Part shown: positions 34,289 to 43,469 of the stretch, piece after piece
How the letters are laid out: each line of letters starts with the position of its first letter
How positions within the stretch are numbered: the first letter of the stretch is position 1
Source of the DNA: Flavobacterium luteolum
GTDB taxonomy: Bacteria > Bacteroidota > Bacteroidia > Flavobacteriales > Flavobacteriaceae
Length of the DNA: 64,000 bases
Direction: 5' to 3'
NCBI RefSeq assembly: GCF_027111275.1
Contig: NZ_CP114286.1
Location: 3,334,501 to 3,398,500 of the forward strand
Made by a program: the position numbers and the translations under genes
The notes under the pieces: model-generated
The model's database searches: none
Seen by the model: only the letters and a program-made list of their open reading frames with translations
Told to the model about the DNA's origin: nothing

Positions 34289-35995
34289 ATGAAAAATATT
34301 AAATATTTAGCGGCCGCTGCAATACTTTTTACTGCTTCAAGCTGCGACGATTATCTAGACACGGATAATATTACCGAGAAAAGTTTAGAAACTTATTATA
34401 AAACACCTCAGGATATAGATGAGGCAATGGCAGGGGTATATAATGCAATCTATACCAACAATGTACATAGTGAGGAGCAGATTGCTGCGAACCTCATGGA
34501 TAACATGATGCTTGGAGGGGGTGGCCCTGATGATAAGTCTGCTAAATATGTGGACAGCTTTGTTGATCCTCAAGAGGACACCTACTATGATATGTGGGGA
34601 CAGTCTTATAAAGGAATTGCAAGAGCGAATGCTATTATCGAAAAAACAGAGGCAGCAGATTTTTCAAAGTATTTTCCAACTCCCGCTGAAGCTCAGGATT
34701 TTAAAAAACAAGCGATCGGTGAGGCATTATTCATGCGCGGATTCTTTTATTTCAGACTGGCAAAATTCTTCGGAGGCGTCCCTTTGATCACAACGATTGA
34801 TGGCGTAAAAAATGGTCCTAGAGCTTCTTACAGCGACACTTTTGCCCAAATTGCTTCAGATTTCAAACAGGCAATTGAAACAATGCCGGCCACACCATTT
34901 ACAAGCATTCCAACATCGAGATATGGTCATGCAAACAAATGGGTTGCTGAGGCATATCTGGGCCGTGTCTTTCTATTTTATACAGGATACATGACTAATA
35001 TTGAAAAACAGGCAACGACTGAGTTGCCAGTTGCTGGGGGCGCAGCGCTTAACGCAACACAAGTTGCGGCCTATCTTCAGGATTGTATTTCAAACAGCGG
35101 CCATAAGTTAGCCTCAGATTTCAGAAACCTTTGGCCATACTCTTATGTAAACACAAGTGCAAAGGCTAATGTACTTCCATGGGCGACAACAGAGAAGCTG
35201 GCATGGGTAGGACAAGATGGCATCACACCTACTTTTGGTACAGGGAATTATGAGTCTATGTTTGTTCAGAGATTTTCATTTGGAAATTGGGGATGGAGCA
35301 ATGGTAATATATACACCAACAGACTTGCATTATTCAATGGGATCAGAGGAAACTCAATGGTACCTTTTGGAGAAGGATGGGGATGGTGTCCGGTTAATCC
35401 TAAACTGTTCAGCGGATGGCCTGACGAGGATCCTCGAAAAAGAGGTTCTGTCCTAGAAATGGGCAAGGCTGAACAGGGAACAGCAAGTTATGTTGGTAAC
35501 AAAGGTGACCACGAAACAGGACTTTACAATAAAAAATATATTTCGCTGCAGCACGATAATGGAGCAGGAAGTAACGTAGGTATGTTTGTACAGATGTACG
35601 CCTGGACTAATCCGGACATACAGCTTGCGCATGCACAGGATTTTATTTTGATGCGTTTTGCTGATGTTCTGCTTATGCATTCTGAAATTACGCAGACTCC
35701 AAGCGGTATGAATGCAGTAAGACAAAGAGCAGGCTTAGGACCTAAAGGATATTCTTTGGATGCAATAAAAGAGGAAAGGCTGCACGAATTTGCTTTTGAA
35801 GGGCTTCACTGGTTTGACTTGATCCGATGGGGCGATGTAAATACTGCTTTTGACGGAACAGTACCGGTTAAAAATTCTGGTGTAGCGGCAGACTATTCTG
35901 TTAAGTACAGACCTGAAACCAAAGGTCTGGTGCCGATTCCTGAAACTGAGATGAGGTTGTTGAATGGAGTGTATACACAGAATCCAGGCTGGTAA
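34289..35995 (+). CDS. susD: SusD-like surface glycan-binding lipoprotein
   Basis: A 568-residue SusD/RagB protein. The start at 34289 (MKNIKYLAAAAILF) gives a lipoprotein signal with lipobox TASSC. TPR-like segments such as GEALFMRGFFYFRLAKFFGG and WVAEAYLGRVFLF, and the final RLHEFAFEGLHWFDLIRWG are family hallmarks. It forms the lid of the SusC transporter and starts 16 bp after the susC stop. Tandem susC-susD defines a polysaccharide utilisation locus. Confidence 0.95.
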   Translation: MKNIKYLAAAAILFTASSCDDYLDTDNITEKSLETYYKTPQDIDEAMAGVYNAIYTNNVHSEEQIAANLMDNMMLGGGGPDDKSAKYVDSFVDPQEDTYYDMWGQSYKGIARANAIIEKTEAADFSKYFPTPAEAQDFKKQAIGEALFMRGFFYFRLAKFFGGVPLITTIDGVKNGPRASYSDTFAQIASDFKQAIETMPATPFTSIPTSRYGHANKWVAEAYLGRVFLFYTGYMTNIEKQATTELPVAGGAALNATQVAAYLQDCISNSGHKLASDFRNLWPYSYVNTSAKANVLPWATTEKLAWVGQDGITPTFGTGNYESMFVQRFSFGNWGWSNGNIYTNRLALFNGIRGNSMVPFGEGWGWCPVNPKLFSGWPDEDPRKRGSVLEMGKAEQGTASYVGNKGDHETGLYNKKYISLQHDNGAGSNVGMFVQMYAWTNPDIQLAHAQDFILMRFADVLLMHSEITQTPSGMNAVRQRAGLGPKGYSLDAIKEERLHEFAFEGLHWFDLIRWGDVNTAFDGTVPVKNSGVAADYSVKYRPETKGLVPIPETEMRLLNGVYTQNPGW

Positions 35996-36024
35996 TTTGA
36001 TATTAACTTATAATAAATATAAAT

Positions 36025-36813
36025 ATGAAAATTCATAGACTAAAATATTTTCTTATTGCTTCGTTTATACTGATTTTTTCAGCATGCGATCCAATTGTTG
36101 ATGAGGAGCATTTGACCAATTCAACAGATGTGGCGGGAGTTAAATTAACAGCTGTCCAAAGTACTCCGGGTGGGAATAAAATCACTCTTAATATGGAAAC
36201 GCCTGGGGTCACAGGCTATTGGAATTATAATTTAGGAAAGGCACTAACAAATGAAGTTACGTTTGTTTATCCTATTCCTGGAAAAAACACCTTTACATTC
36301 GTGGGCACGCTTGGGGGTGAATTTTTTACCAAGACCATTGATGTGCAGGTAAATCAGCTGGATGTTGCTCTTGATCAAGACTGGTATGATTTGGTCAGCG
36401 ATAACACAGCAGTTGGCAAGACATGGGTTTTTGACAGACAGGGTCCTGGATCATTATGGTGGTTCATGTCTCCGGGAGGAAATCCAGAAGGAGCAATGAC
36501 TGCTTGGTGGAATGCAGGAAACGATGCGCCTCCGGTTGATGCAGCAGGTAAGATGCATTTTGACCTGAACGGTGCTGCTAATTTCAGCCATTATACAACT
36601 GCAACATCAACGCCGGAGAAGGGAAGTTTTGTACTTGATGTGGCAAATAAAAGATTAATGGTTTCAGGCGCCGCAAAAATGCTGGGATCAGCTGCCGGAA
36701 ATGCAGACGGGGTTTATTCTATTGTTACGCTTACTGAAGACAAGATGGTACTGTATTTAAATAACAGCGAGGCATATGGAACCGGATGGACATTCGTGTT
36801 CAAGGCCGAATAG
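36025..36813 (+). CDS. SusE-position surface lipoprotein, likely glycan-binding
   Basis: A 262-residue lipoprotein (lipobox IFSAC). Residues 35-115 form a PKD-like beta-sandwich (GYWNYNLGKALTNEVTF, KNTFTFVGTLGGEFFTKT) and the C-terminal half another beta domain with exposed aromatics (SLWWFMSPGGNPEGAMTAWW). Proteins in this position after SusD bind the target polysaccharide at the cell surface. It is 29 bp from susD and followed by a terminator, so it closes the uptake operon. Confidence 0.8.
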   Translation: MKIHRLKYFLIASFILIFSACDPIVDEEHLTNSTDVAGVKLTAVQSTPGGNKITLNMETPGVTGYWNYNLGKALTNEVTFVYPIPGKNTFTFVGTLGGEFFTKTIDVQVNQLDVALDQDWYDLVSDNTAVGKTWVFDRQGPGSLWWFMSPGGNPEGAMTAWWNAGNDAPPVDAAGKMHFDLNGAANFSHYTTATSTPEKGSFVLDVANKRLMVSGAAKMLGSAAGNADGVYSIVTLTEDKMVLYLNNSEAYGTGWTFVFKAE

Positions 36814-37341
36814 CAACAAAAATCAGATTTGAAAAAGTAGATTAATATTTTCACTTTTTTCTCATCAACCAATCATTATAATTGTTTCATTTTTTTTATA
36901 GGTCCTGCTTTTGTTTTTTTCAAATTCTTTTGTCTTTCTGAAAAAGTGCACTAAGATCTGAGATGGAAAAGCGAACATGGCAGGACTCTTAAAGGCAGAT
37001 TTTACTGCCTAGGATGAAATTTAAAAAGTCAAATTTTGAGTTTGAATTAAGTTAGTTTAAGTTAGTTTACCCAAATAGCCCGTATTCATTTGATTATGGG
37101 CTATTTTTTAAGTCAGATGACACCAGCTTGCGATAGGATAGCTGCCGGCTTTCTAAATTAATCTGCAAAATAAACTCTATTAGTATTTTCTATGCCGGAA
37201 GGCAATTGCAGTCTTTGAAAGCTGAAAATTATAATTGTACCATATGGCATAAATTGTATTCTGCCAGTAAAGCAAAATGCAAGATTCAGAGGGATTCTAT
37301 AATTCTCTCTATAATAGCAATATCATTTTAAATCTTTAAAC
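36814..37341. other. Intergenic region between uptake operon and GH5 gene
   Basis: 528 bases without a gene. It contains the terminator at 37073-37109 and, just before it, a tandem pair of AAGTTAGTTT words (about 37049-37068). The 230 bases after the terminator must hold the GH5 promoter, but no clear TAnnTTTG box was found. Confidence 0.5.
37073..37109 (+). terminator. Terminator of the susC-susD-lipoprotein operon
   Basis: AAATAGCCC (37073-37081) pairs with GGGCTATTT (37098-37106) and runs into a T tract. The loop is 16 bases and can be shortened by an inner TA/TA pair. Confidence 0.85.
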
Positions 37342-39069
37342 ATGAAAAGAATAGTTCTACTATTACACCTGATGATGTCCTTGTCGTTTTTCGGACAGGG
37401 ATTTCTTCACAGAGACGGACAGAAAATTGTTGATGGAAAAGGGAATAATGTAATACTCAGAGGTCTGGGCATTGGAGGCTGGATGGTGCAGGAAGGATAT
37501 ATGATCCAGACGCAGCCTTTTGCGAGCCCTCAGTATCAGATTAAACAAAGAATCAAAGACCTAGTCGGGGAGCAGGGAACAAAAGAATTTTATGCATCCT
37601 ATATTGCAAACGGTCTTACAAAAAGAGATGTCGATTCTCTAAAAGCTTGGGGATTTAATTCAATACGTCTGCCAATGCACTATAATTTATACACTCCGTC
37701 AATCCAAGAAGAAAAAAATGGAGAAAACACCTGGATTGAAGAAGGGTTTGCTTTAACTGACAAGCTTCTCAAGTGGTGCGCAGACAATAAAATGTATCTT
37801 ATCCTTGATTTGCATGCCGCTCCCGGCGGACAAGGAAACGATGCAGCGATTTCAGATTTAGACACCACAAAACCCTCTCTTTGGGAAAGTGCAGAAAATC
37901 AGAAAAAAATGGTTGCCTTATGGAAGAAACTTGCTTCAAGGTACAGGGACAGTCCCTGGATCGGCGCTTATGATATCATAAATGAGCCAAACTGGAATTT
38001 TACAGGCACCAATAAAAATGGCTGCGATGAGAATTCGAATGGCCCCCTTCGCGATCTAATGGTTGCGGTTACTAAGGCGATTCGTGAAGTCGACAATAAC
38101 CATATCGTGGTGATTGAAGGAAACTGCTGGGGTGGCAATTACAATGGAATCTTTCCGTTATGGGACGATAATATGGTAGTGAGCTATCACAAGTATTGGA
38201 ATTTTAACGATAAGGAATCCCTTGAAAAAATGCTTGATACCAGAACACGTTATAATGTCCCTATATGGGTGGGAGAAAGCGGCGAGAACTCAAATGTGTG
38301 GTTTAGGGATGCCATTAAGCTTATGGAAAGCCATAATATCGGATGGGCATTCTGGCCGATGAAAAAAATTGATAACACTGCGGGAGTAACTTCAGTTACC
38401 AAGATTCCTGAGTATGATGTTATACTGAAGTACTGGAAAGACGGTGGAGAGAAACCTTCTCCAGAATTTTCAAAAAAGGCATTAATGAAAATTGCCGATA
38501 ATTATAAGATGGAAAATGTTACGGTTAAACCTGATGTTATTGATGCCATGTTCAGACAGGTGCAGTCGGATGATTCCAAACCATATAAAAAGCACATTGT
38601 TCCGGGCAGAATTGCAGCAACTGAATATGATTTAGGTACAAATGGAGTTGCTTATTCTGATAATGATTTTGTCAATTACAGTTCATCTGGAAAACCTGGG
38701 GAGTGGAACAAGGGAAAATCCATGAGAAATGACGGTGTGGATATATTGCCATGCGGTGATACGGGGTCCAACGGATTTCAGGTTTCATTTATTGAAGATA
38801 AAGAATGGCTTCAGTATACAGTGCAAGCGGGAAAGGAAGGAAACTATAGTGTTGCAGTTCGTTATTCAAGCCCGGAGACGGAAGGAAGACTTCGTATTGA
38901 ACTTGAAAACGGAACCGCATCAGAATATATTTCACTGCCTTCTACTGCAGGCAAGGATAAATGGAAAACTGCCGTTCTTGCCAATATCAAACTTAAAGCT
39001 GGAAAAAACAAAATTAAAGTCGTGTTTGAAAAAGGCGGTTTCAATCTGAATTATCTGGATTTCAAGTGA
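37342..39069 (+). CDS. GH5 glucanase with C-terminal CBM6
   Basis: A 575-residue secreted enzyme: signal peptide to about SFFGQ, GH5 catalytic barrel in residues 25-380, CBM6-type domain in 430-575. Catalytic residues visible: acid Glu in YDIINEPNW near 215 and nucleophile Glu in WVGESGENS near 312; WGFNSIRLPMHYNLY is the barrel strand with the conserved Arg. The barrel resembles exo-beta-1,3-glucanase-like GH5 enzymes (GIGGWMVQEGY near the N-terminus). The CBM6 shares EYDLGTNGVAYSDND with the separate CBM6 protein at 50496-51158. Target likely a beta-1,3 or beta-1,6-glucan. Confidence 0.88.
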   Translation: MKRIVLLLHLMMSLSFFGQGFLHRDGQKIVDGKGNNVILRGLGIGGWMVQEGYMIQTQPFASPQYQIKQRIKDLVGEQGTKEFYASYIANGLTKRDVDSLKAWGFNSIRLPMHYNLYTPSIQEEKNGENTWIEEGFALTDKLLKWCADNKMYLILDLHAAPGGQGNDAAISDLDTTKPSLWESAENQKKMVALWKKLASRYRDSPWIGAYDIINEPNWNFTGTNKNGCDENSNGPLRDLMVAVTKAIREVDNNHIVVIEGNCWGGNYNGIFPLWDDNMVVSYHKYWNFNDKESLEKMLDTRTRYNVPIWVGESGENSNVWFRDAIKLMESHNIGWAFWPMKKIDNTAGVTSVTKIPEYDVILKYWKDGGEKPSPEFSKKALMKIADNYKMENVTVKPDVIDAMFRQVQSDDSKPYKKHIVPGRIAATEYDLGTNGVAYSDNDFVNYSSSGKPGEWNKGKSMRNDGVDILPCGDTGSNGFQVSFIEDKEWLQYTVQAGKEGNYSVAVRYSSPETEGRLRIELENGTASEYISLPSTAGKDKWKTAVLANIKLKAGKNKIKVVFEKGGFNLNYLDFK

Positions 39070-39154
39070 GAACGAAAAAACAGTTCAAAAAAGTAAATTT
39101 TTTAAATAGCGTCCTTTTAAAATCTATTTTTTGAAAAGGCGCGTAAAACTTTTG

Positions 39155-39226
39155 TAAGCATCCCCTGCTTCACGATGTTAATTAATTAGTAGTTTTTGAT
39201 ATTTAAAAGTCGGGGTGCTTTTATTA
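39155..39226 (+). terminator. Long-loop hairpin after the GH5 gene
   Basis: AAGCA(T)CCCC near 39158 pairs with GGGGTGCTT near 39213-39221 with one bulged base, then TTTATTA. The loop is long (about 45 bases). It is the first of two hairpins between the GH5 and GH3 genes. Confidence 0.45.
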
Positions 39227-39237
39227 TAAATTTAGCG

Positions 39238-39282
39238 AAGGCGGCCTAGGATTTATTCTTCCTTTAAGGCTGCCTTTTTTTT
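39238..39282 (+). terminator. Terminator directly before the GH3 start (possible attenuator)
   Basis: AAGGCGGCCT (39238-39247) pairs with AGGCTGCCTT (39267-39276) with one G-U pair, followed by a T tract to 39282. The next gene starts only 19 bases later, leaving no room for a separate promoter after the hairpin. The GH3 gene must be read through it or from a promoter overlapping it. Confidence 0.8.
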
Positions 39283-39301
39283 AAAGATTAATTATGAGCT
39301 A

Positions 39302-41527
39302 ATGAGAAAAATTATTGCTTTTACAATTTTCGCGCTGCCGTTTCTGGCTACGGCGCAGCAGCCGATAGATCAAAAAGTGAATGATCTGTTGAAGAAAATG
39401 ACCATTGAGGAAAAAATAGGCCAGCTTAACCAATATACAGGAGACAATCAGGCTACTGGGCCAATTACGATAAATCCCAATAAAGAATCTGAAATCAAAG
39501 CTGGATTGATTGGTTCGATGCTGAATGTCATTGGAACAAAATATACAAGACAATATCAGGAATTGGCAATGCAGTCGCGCCTTAAAATTCCATTGTTGTT
39601 TGGTCAGGATGTTATCCATGGCTACAAAACAACATTCCCGATTCCGCTGGCCGAAGCAGCAAGCTGGGACTTGACGGCTATTGAATTGGCAGCCAGAGTT
39701 GCGGCTACGGAAGCATCTGCAAGCGGAATTCACTGGACATTTGCGCCAATGGTTGATATCGGGCGTGACCCAAGATGGGGAAGAGTCATGGAAGGAGCAG
39801 GAGAAGACACTTATTTAGGTTCTAAAATTGCTTATGCACGTGTAAAAGGTTTTCAAGGAAATAAGTTAGGGGACTTGAATTCGGTTATGGCATGCGTGAA
39901 ACATTTTGCGGCTTATGGCGCAGGTGTTGGCGGAAGAGATTACAACTCAGCTGATATGAGCGAAAGAATGCTGTTGGAAACTTATCTGCCACCATTCAAA
40001 GCGGCTTTAGATGCTGGAGCCGCAACTTTTATGAATTCATTTAATGATTTAAACGGAATTCCAGCTACTGGAAACGCTCATTTGCAGCGTGACATTTTAA
40101 AAGAAAAATGGAACTTTCAAGGTTTTGTTGTTTCTGACTGGGGATCAATCGGGGAAATGGTGGCACATGGCTATTCAAAAGATTTGAAAGAAGCTGCTTA
40201 TTCGGCAATCACCGCTGGAAGCGACATGGATATGGAAAGCAATGCATACCGCTACAATCTTGCTGCTTTAGTTAAAGAAGGAAGAGTTTCAATTGATTTG
40301 ATTGATGATGCAGTAAAACGTATATTACGCAAGAAGTTCGAATTAGGTTTATTTGAAGATCCATACAAATATTCAGATGACAAAAGGGCTGAAAAAGTTT
40401 TAGGAAATCCCGAAAACAGAAAAGCCGCACTTGAAGTTGCTGAGAAAAGCATCGTTTTGCTGAAAAACGAAAATCAGACTTTGCCACTTTCTAAAAACCT
40501 GAAAACTATTGCCTTTATTGGTCCAATGGTCAAAGAATACAAAGCAAATATGGGATTCTGGGCTGTTGAATTGCCAGAGGTAAACTACGATAAATGGGTA
40601 GTTTCGCAATGGGATGGCTTGCAGAACAAAGTTGGAAAAAATACCAAATTGCTTTATGCCAAAGGCTGTGAAGTTGATGGAGACAACAAAGACGGTTTTG
40701 CAGAAGCGGTTGCAACTGCCAAGCTAGCTGATGTTGTAATTTTGAGTATTGGTGAAAGACACAATATGAGCGGCGAGGCAAAAAGCCGAAGCGATCTTCA
40801 CATTCCTGGCGTACAGGAAGATTTAGTAAAGGAAATTATGGCAACCGGAAAACCGGTTGTGGTTTTAGTAAATGCTGGAAGACCGCTTATTTTTAACTGG
40901 ACAGCAGACAATGCTCCTGCAATTGTATATACATGGTGGTTAGGTTCTGAAGCTGGAAATGCAATCGCTGATGTTTTATTTGGAGATTACAATCCGTCTG
41001 GAAAATTGCCTATGACTTTCCCAAGAGAAGTAGGACAGGTTCCTATTTATTACAACCATTTCAGTACAGGAAGACCTGCAAAAACGGAAGATTCTAAAAA
41101 CTATGTTTCGGCTTACATTGATTTGAAAAACTCGCCAAAATTCCCTTTTGGATACGGCTTGAGTTATACAAAATTCAATTATTCTGATTTGAAATTATCT
41201 GCAGCAAAAATAAAAAGCAGTGAAACAATTAAAGTTTCTTTTCAATTGTCAAATGTTGGAAAAGTTGCCGGTGAAGAAGTGGCGCAGCTTTATTTAAAAG
41301 ATAAATTCGGATCTGTAGTGCGGCCAGTTTTAGAACTGAGAGATTTCCAGAAAGTGAAATTAAAAGCGGGAGAATCAAAAACAATTGAGTTTACAATCGA
41401 CAAAGAAAAACTTTCTTTCTACAATAATAAATTAGAATGGGCTGCTGAACCAGGGGATTTCGAAGTAATGATCGGAACTTCGTCAGCAGATATAAAACTT
41501 AGAGCAGACTTTGAATTAGTGCAATAG
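39302..41527 (+). CDS. GH3 beta-glucosidase (BglX-like)
   Basis: A 741-residue secreted GH3: signal peptide to about LATAQ; barrel domain with KIGQLNQYTGD, LLFGQDVIHGYKTTFPI, GRVMEGAGEDTYLG and CVKHFAAYGAGVGGRDYN; nucleophile Asp in FVVSDWGSIGE near 279; a second alpha/beta domain; and a C-terminal fibronectin-like domain (GDFEVMIGTSSADIKLRADF). This arrangement is that of periplasmic BglX, cleaving gluco-oligosaccharides from the non-reducing end. It is the last + strand gene of the locus. Confidence 0.93.
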   Translation: MRKIIAFTIFALPFLATAQQPIDQKVNDLLKKMTIEEKIGQLNQYTGDNQATGPITINPNKESEIKAGLIGSMLNVIGTKYTRQYQELAMQSRLKIPLLFGQDVIHGYKTTFPIPLAEAASWDLTAIELAARVAATEASASGIHWTFAPMVDIGRDPRWGRVMEGAGEDTYLGSKIAYARVKGFQGNKLGDLNSVMACVKHFAAYGAGVGGRDYNSADMSERMLLETYLPPFKAALDAGAATFMNSFNDLNGIPATGNAHLQRDILKEKWNFQGFVVSDWGSIGEMVAHGYSKDLKEAAYSAITAGSDMDMESNAYRYNLAALVKEGRVSIDLIDDAVKRILRKKFELGLFEDPYKYSDDKRAEKVLGNPENRKAALEVAEKSIVLLKNENQTLPLSKNLKTIAFIGPMVKEYKANMGFWAVELPEVNYDKWVVSQWDGLQNKVGKNTKLLYAKGCEVDGDNKDGFAEAVATAKLADVVILSIGERHNMSGEAKSRSDLHIPGVQEDLVKEIMATGKPVVVLVNAGRPLIFNWTADNAPAIVYTWWLGSEAGNAIADVLFGDYNPSGKLPMTFPREVGQVPIYYNHFSTGRPAKTEDSKNYVSAYIDLKNSPKFPFGYGLSYTKFNYSDLKLSAAKIKSSETIKVSFQLSNVGKVAGEEVAQLYLKDKFGSVVRPVLELRDFQKVKLKAGESKTIEFTIDKEKLSFYNNKLEWAAEPGDFEVMIGTSSADIKLRADFELVQ

Positions 41528-41545
41528 CAGAAGTCGATTTAATTG

Positions 41546-41608
41546 GCGTTATGGATATTCTTAAATTCCTTGAAGATTTTTTAGATTCCATAGCGCTGAT
41601 TTTTTTTG
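41546..41608 (+). terminator. Long-loop terminator after the GH3 gene
   Basis: GCGTTATGGA (41546-41555) and TCCATAGCGC (41587-41596) pair with one G-U pair around a 31-base loop, followed by a T run. It lies 19 bases past the GH3 stop, which supports its role despite the long loop. Confidence 0.6.
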
Positions 41609-41688
41609 AAAAATTACCAATGGTTCTTTTTTAACGTGCTCTAACAATTCATTAAAATGGAAGAATTTGCAGATCCGACAAGCAAATT

Positions 41689-42177
41689 TCAGAAAATTTT
41701 TTTCAAATAATCTTTTTGAAGCTGATGCAGAAAGATTTCGAAATGCCTTTGAACAACTTTTGCATTCTTCATGTTGAAAAGCACTTTCCATACACGTGCA
41801 TTGAACTTAAAGTGGTATTCGCTTCTAAGTTGTGTCTGGCCATTGCCCATCAAACTGTCTGAGAAAAAATACCTGTATTCAATTTCCTGTAATCCAGGAA
41901 GAAAAAATATGTCCAGCTGGCGAACTACAACGGTAAAGGACATTTCCGGCAGAAAGGCTGTCAGTTTTCTTTTGGCTGTGCTTCCATCTGCAAAATAAAT
42001 CATGTGCTCGAAACCTGGCCTGATGGTTCCTCTTTCGAAGGGACGATATGTAAAATTTGGTACATTGGGAAGACCTTTGAAAAAATACAAAAGATCATGC
42101 TCAAATACGTATACAAATACTGAGCTCGGATCTCCATTTATTTCAATGGCAGATTTTATTACTTCTGTATGAGCCAT
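41689..42177 (-). CDS. SRPBCC/START-like domain protein
   Basis: A 162-residue protein from ATG 42177 (MAHTEVIKSAIEINGDPSSV). The N-terminal pattern of a strand followed by a Pro/Ser helix (INGDPSSVFVYVFEHDLLYF), the alternating strands and the long C-terminal helix fit the SRPBCC (Bet v 1-like) ligand-binding fold. No function can be assigned. Convergent with the GH3 gene and isolated from the reverse operon. Confidence 0.55.
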   Translation of the reverse strand: MAHTEVIKSAIEINGDPSSVFVYVFEHDLLYFFKGLPNVPNFTYRPFERGTIRPGFEHMIYFADGSTAKRKLTAFLPEMSFTVVVRQLDIFFLPGLQEIEYRYFFSDSLMGNGQTQLRSEYHFKFNARVWKVLFNMKNAKVVQRHFEIFLHQLQKDYLKKIF

Positions 42178-42201
42178 AGATAAACTTTTCGTTAGCAACT
42201 A

Positions 42202-42539
42202 ATGAAATTCTCAAGAATTATTCACGGGAGTGAAGTTCAGATCAAAATATCTGGCCATGAGGCGCTCCTGCAAATGTATTGGCAGCAATCGGTGCTGAAA
42301 AGAATATTCCGCTGCAAGAGAGGTTGCTAAAAATATTACCCAGCCATATTAATGACCGGGTAATAATAACCATTAGTAGGAAGGCGGAAGATATAATTCT
42401 ATTTCAGTTATTTTTACTTTTGAAAAAAAATGGACTGAATGCCAATTTTGTTGAATTGATTCTTAGCTCCACTCCGGAAACTGAGTTCTGTCCAGATCCA
42501 GTTTTGAAATTATTTTCATATCCTGCTCATCAAGCTTAA
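42202..42539 (+). pseudogene. Possible frameshifted small gene
   Basis: The frame from ATG 42202 reads MKFSRIIHGSEVQIKISGHE and is lost soon after; the neighbouring frame then reads APANVLAAIGAEKNIPLQE, RLLKILPSHINDRVIITI and KAEDIILFQLFLLLKKNG. Both parts look coding and would join near 42258-42262. The tail overlaps the aldo/keto reductase stop on the other strand. Chance is possible. Confidence 0.3.
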
Positions 42540-43404
42540 AATCGAAAATATTCAAGTTTTCAATGATATGCGATTTTTGCGACGATCTTGGTATAGCAAT
42601 GATATCTCGCTGATAAAGCCATCTCAAATTTATCTGCGCTACTGTCTTGTTGTGCTTTTTTCCAATTGCAATGAAGGCCTCATTTGTAAAAAGGCCATGT
42701 CGCCCTTCTGCAAGAGGTGCCCATGCCTCCAGCTGTATGTTGTGCGCTTTTAGTTCTTTGTGGTCGTTTTCCTGTTGAAAAAAGGCATGCGTTTCAATCT
42801 GGTTGATCGCGGGCTTAATCTGTGCATAAGACAGGAGTTCCGCCAACTGTTTGGAGTCGAAGTTGCTTATTCCAATGGCCTTGATTTTCCCCTCATTATG
42901 CAGCTCTTCCATTGCTTTCCATGTTCCTTTTACATCACCTCTTGGACGATGTATCAGATAAAGGTCAAGGTATTCCAGTCCTAATTTGGCCAGTGTCTCC
43001 TCAAATCCTTTCTTAGTGTTTTGGTAGCCTGCGTCATCCACCCACAGCTTTGAGGTTACAAAAAGTTTTTTTCGATCTATTCCGCTCTGCTTTATTGCCA
43101 AGCCTACTTCTTTTTCATTGCCATACACTTTAGCGGTATCAATTAGACGATATCCTTGGGCAATTGCCTCGGTAACGCTTTTCACGCAAACCTCGCCGCT
43201 AAGGCCGTAGGTTCCAAATCCCAGAATTGGCATTTTAATTCCATTATTCAGCTTCACATTCTTAATATCGGCAGCAGATATTCTGCCCGTGCTGCCGAAG
43301 GATTCGAACGAGTGAAGTCCTATGTAGATTCCGGCGGTCGCCAGTGCACCAGTCTGCAGAAATCTACGGCGGTTCATTCCATTGTTTTGATCTTTATTTG
43401 ACAT
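42463..43404 (-). CDS. Aldo/keto reductase with Tat signal
   Basis: A 313-residue AKR with an N-terminal twin-arginine signal (MNRRRFLQTGALATAG). The catalytic tetrad is visible: Asp and Tyr in RLIDTAKVYGNE, Lys in LFVTSKLW and His in LYLIHRPRG; NADPH-binding IPRSSQKSHIIENL lies near the C-terminus. It is exported with cofactor, as expected for Tat. Last gene of the minus-strand beta-glucan operon. Substrate unknown; oxidised sugars are possible. Confidence 0.88.
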   Translation of the reverse strand: MSNKDQNNGMNRRRFLQTGALATAGIYIGLHSFESFGSTGRISAADIKNVKLNNGIKMPILGFGTYGLSGEVCVKSVTEAIAQGYRLIDTAKVYGNEKEVGLAIKQSGIDRKKLFVTSKLWVDDAGYQNTKKGFEETLAKLGLEYLDLYLIHRPRGDVKGTWKAMEELHNEGKIKAIGISNFDSKQLAELLSYAQIKPAINQIETHAFFQQENDHKELKAHNIQLEAWAPLAEGRHGLFTNEAFIAIGKKHNKTVAQINLRWLYQRDIIAIPRSSQKSHIIENLNIFDFKLDEQDMKIISKLDLDRTQFPEWS

Positions 43405-43469
43405 CTTTGTTGGTTTTATGGTAGTTTGCTATAATTTGATTCTTGCGTTTCGATTTCCTAATGCTGCAT

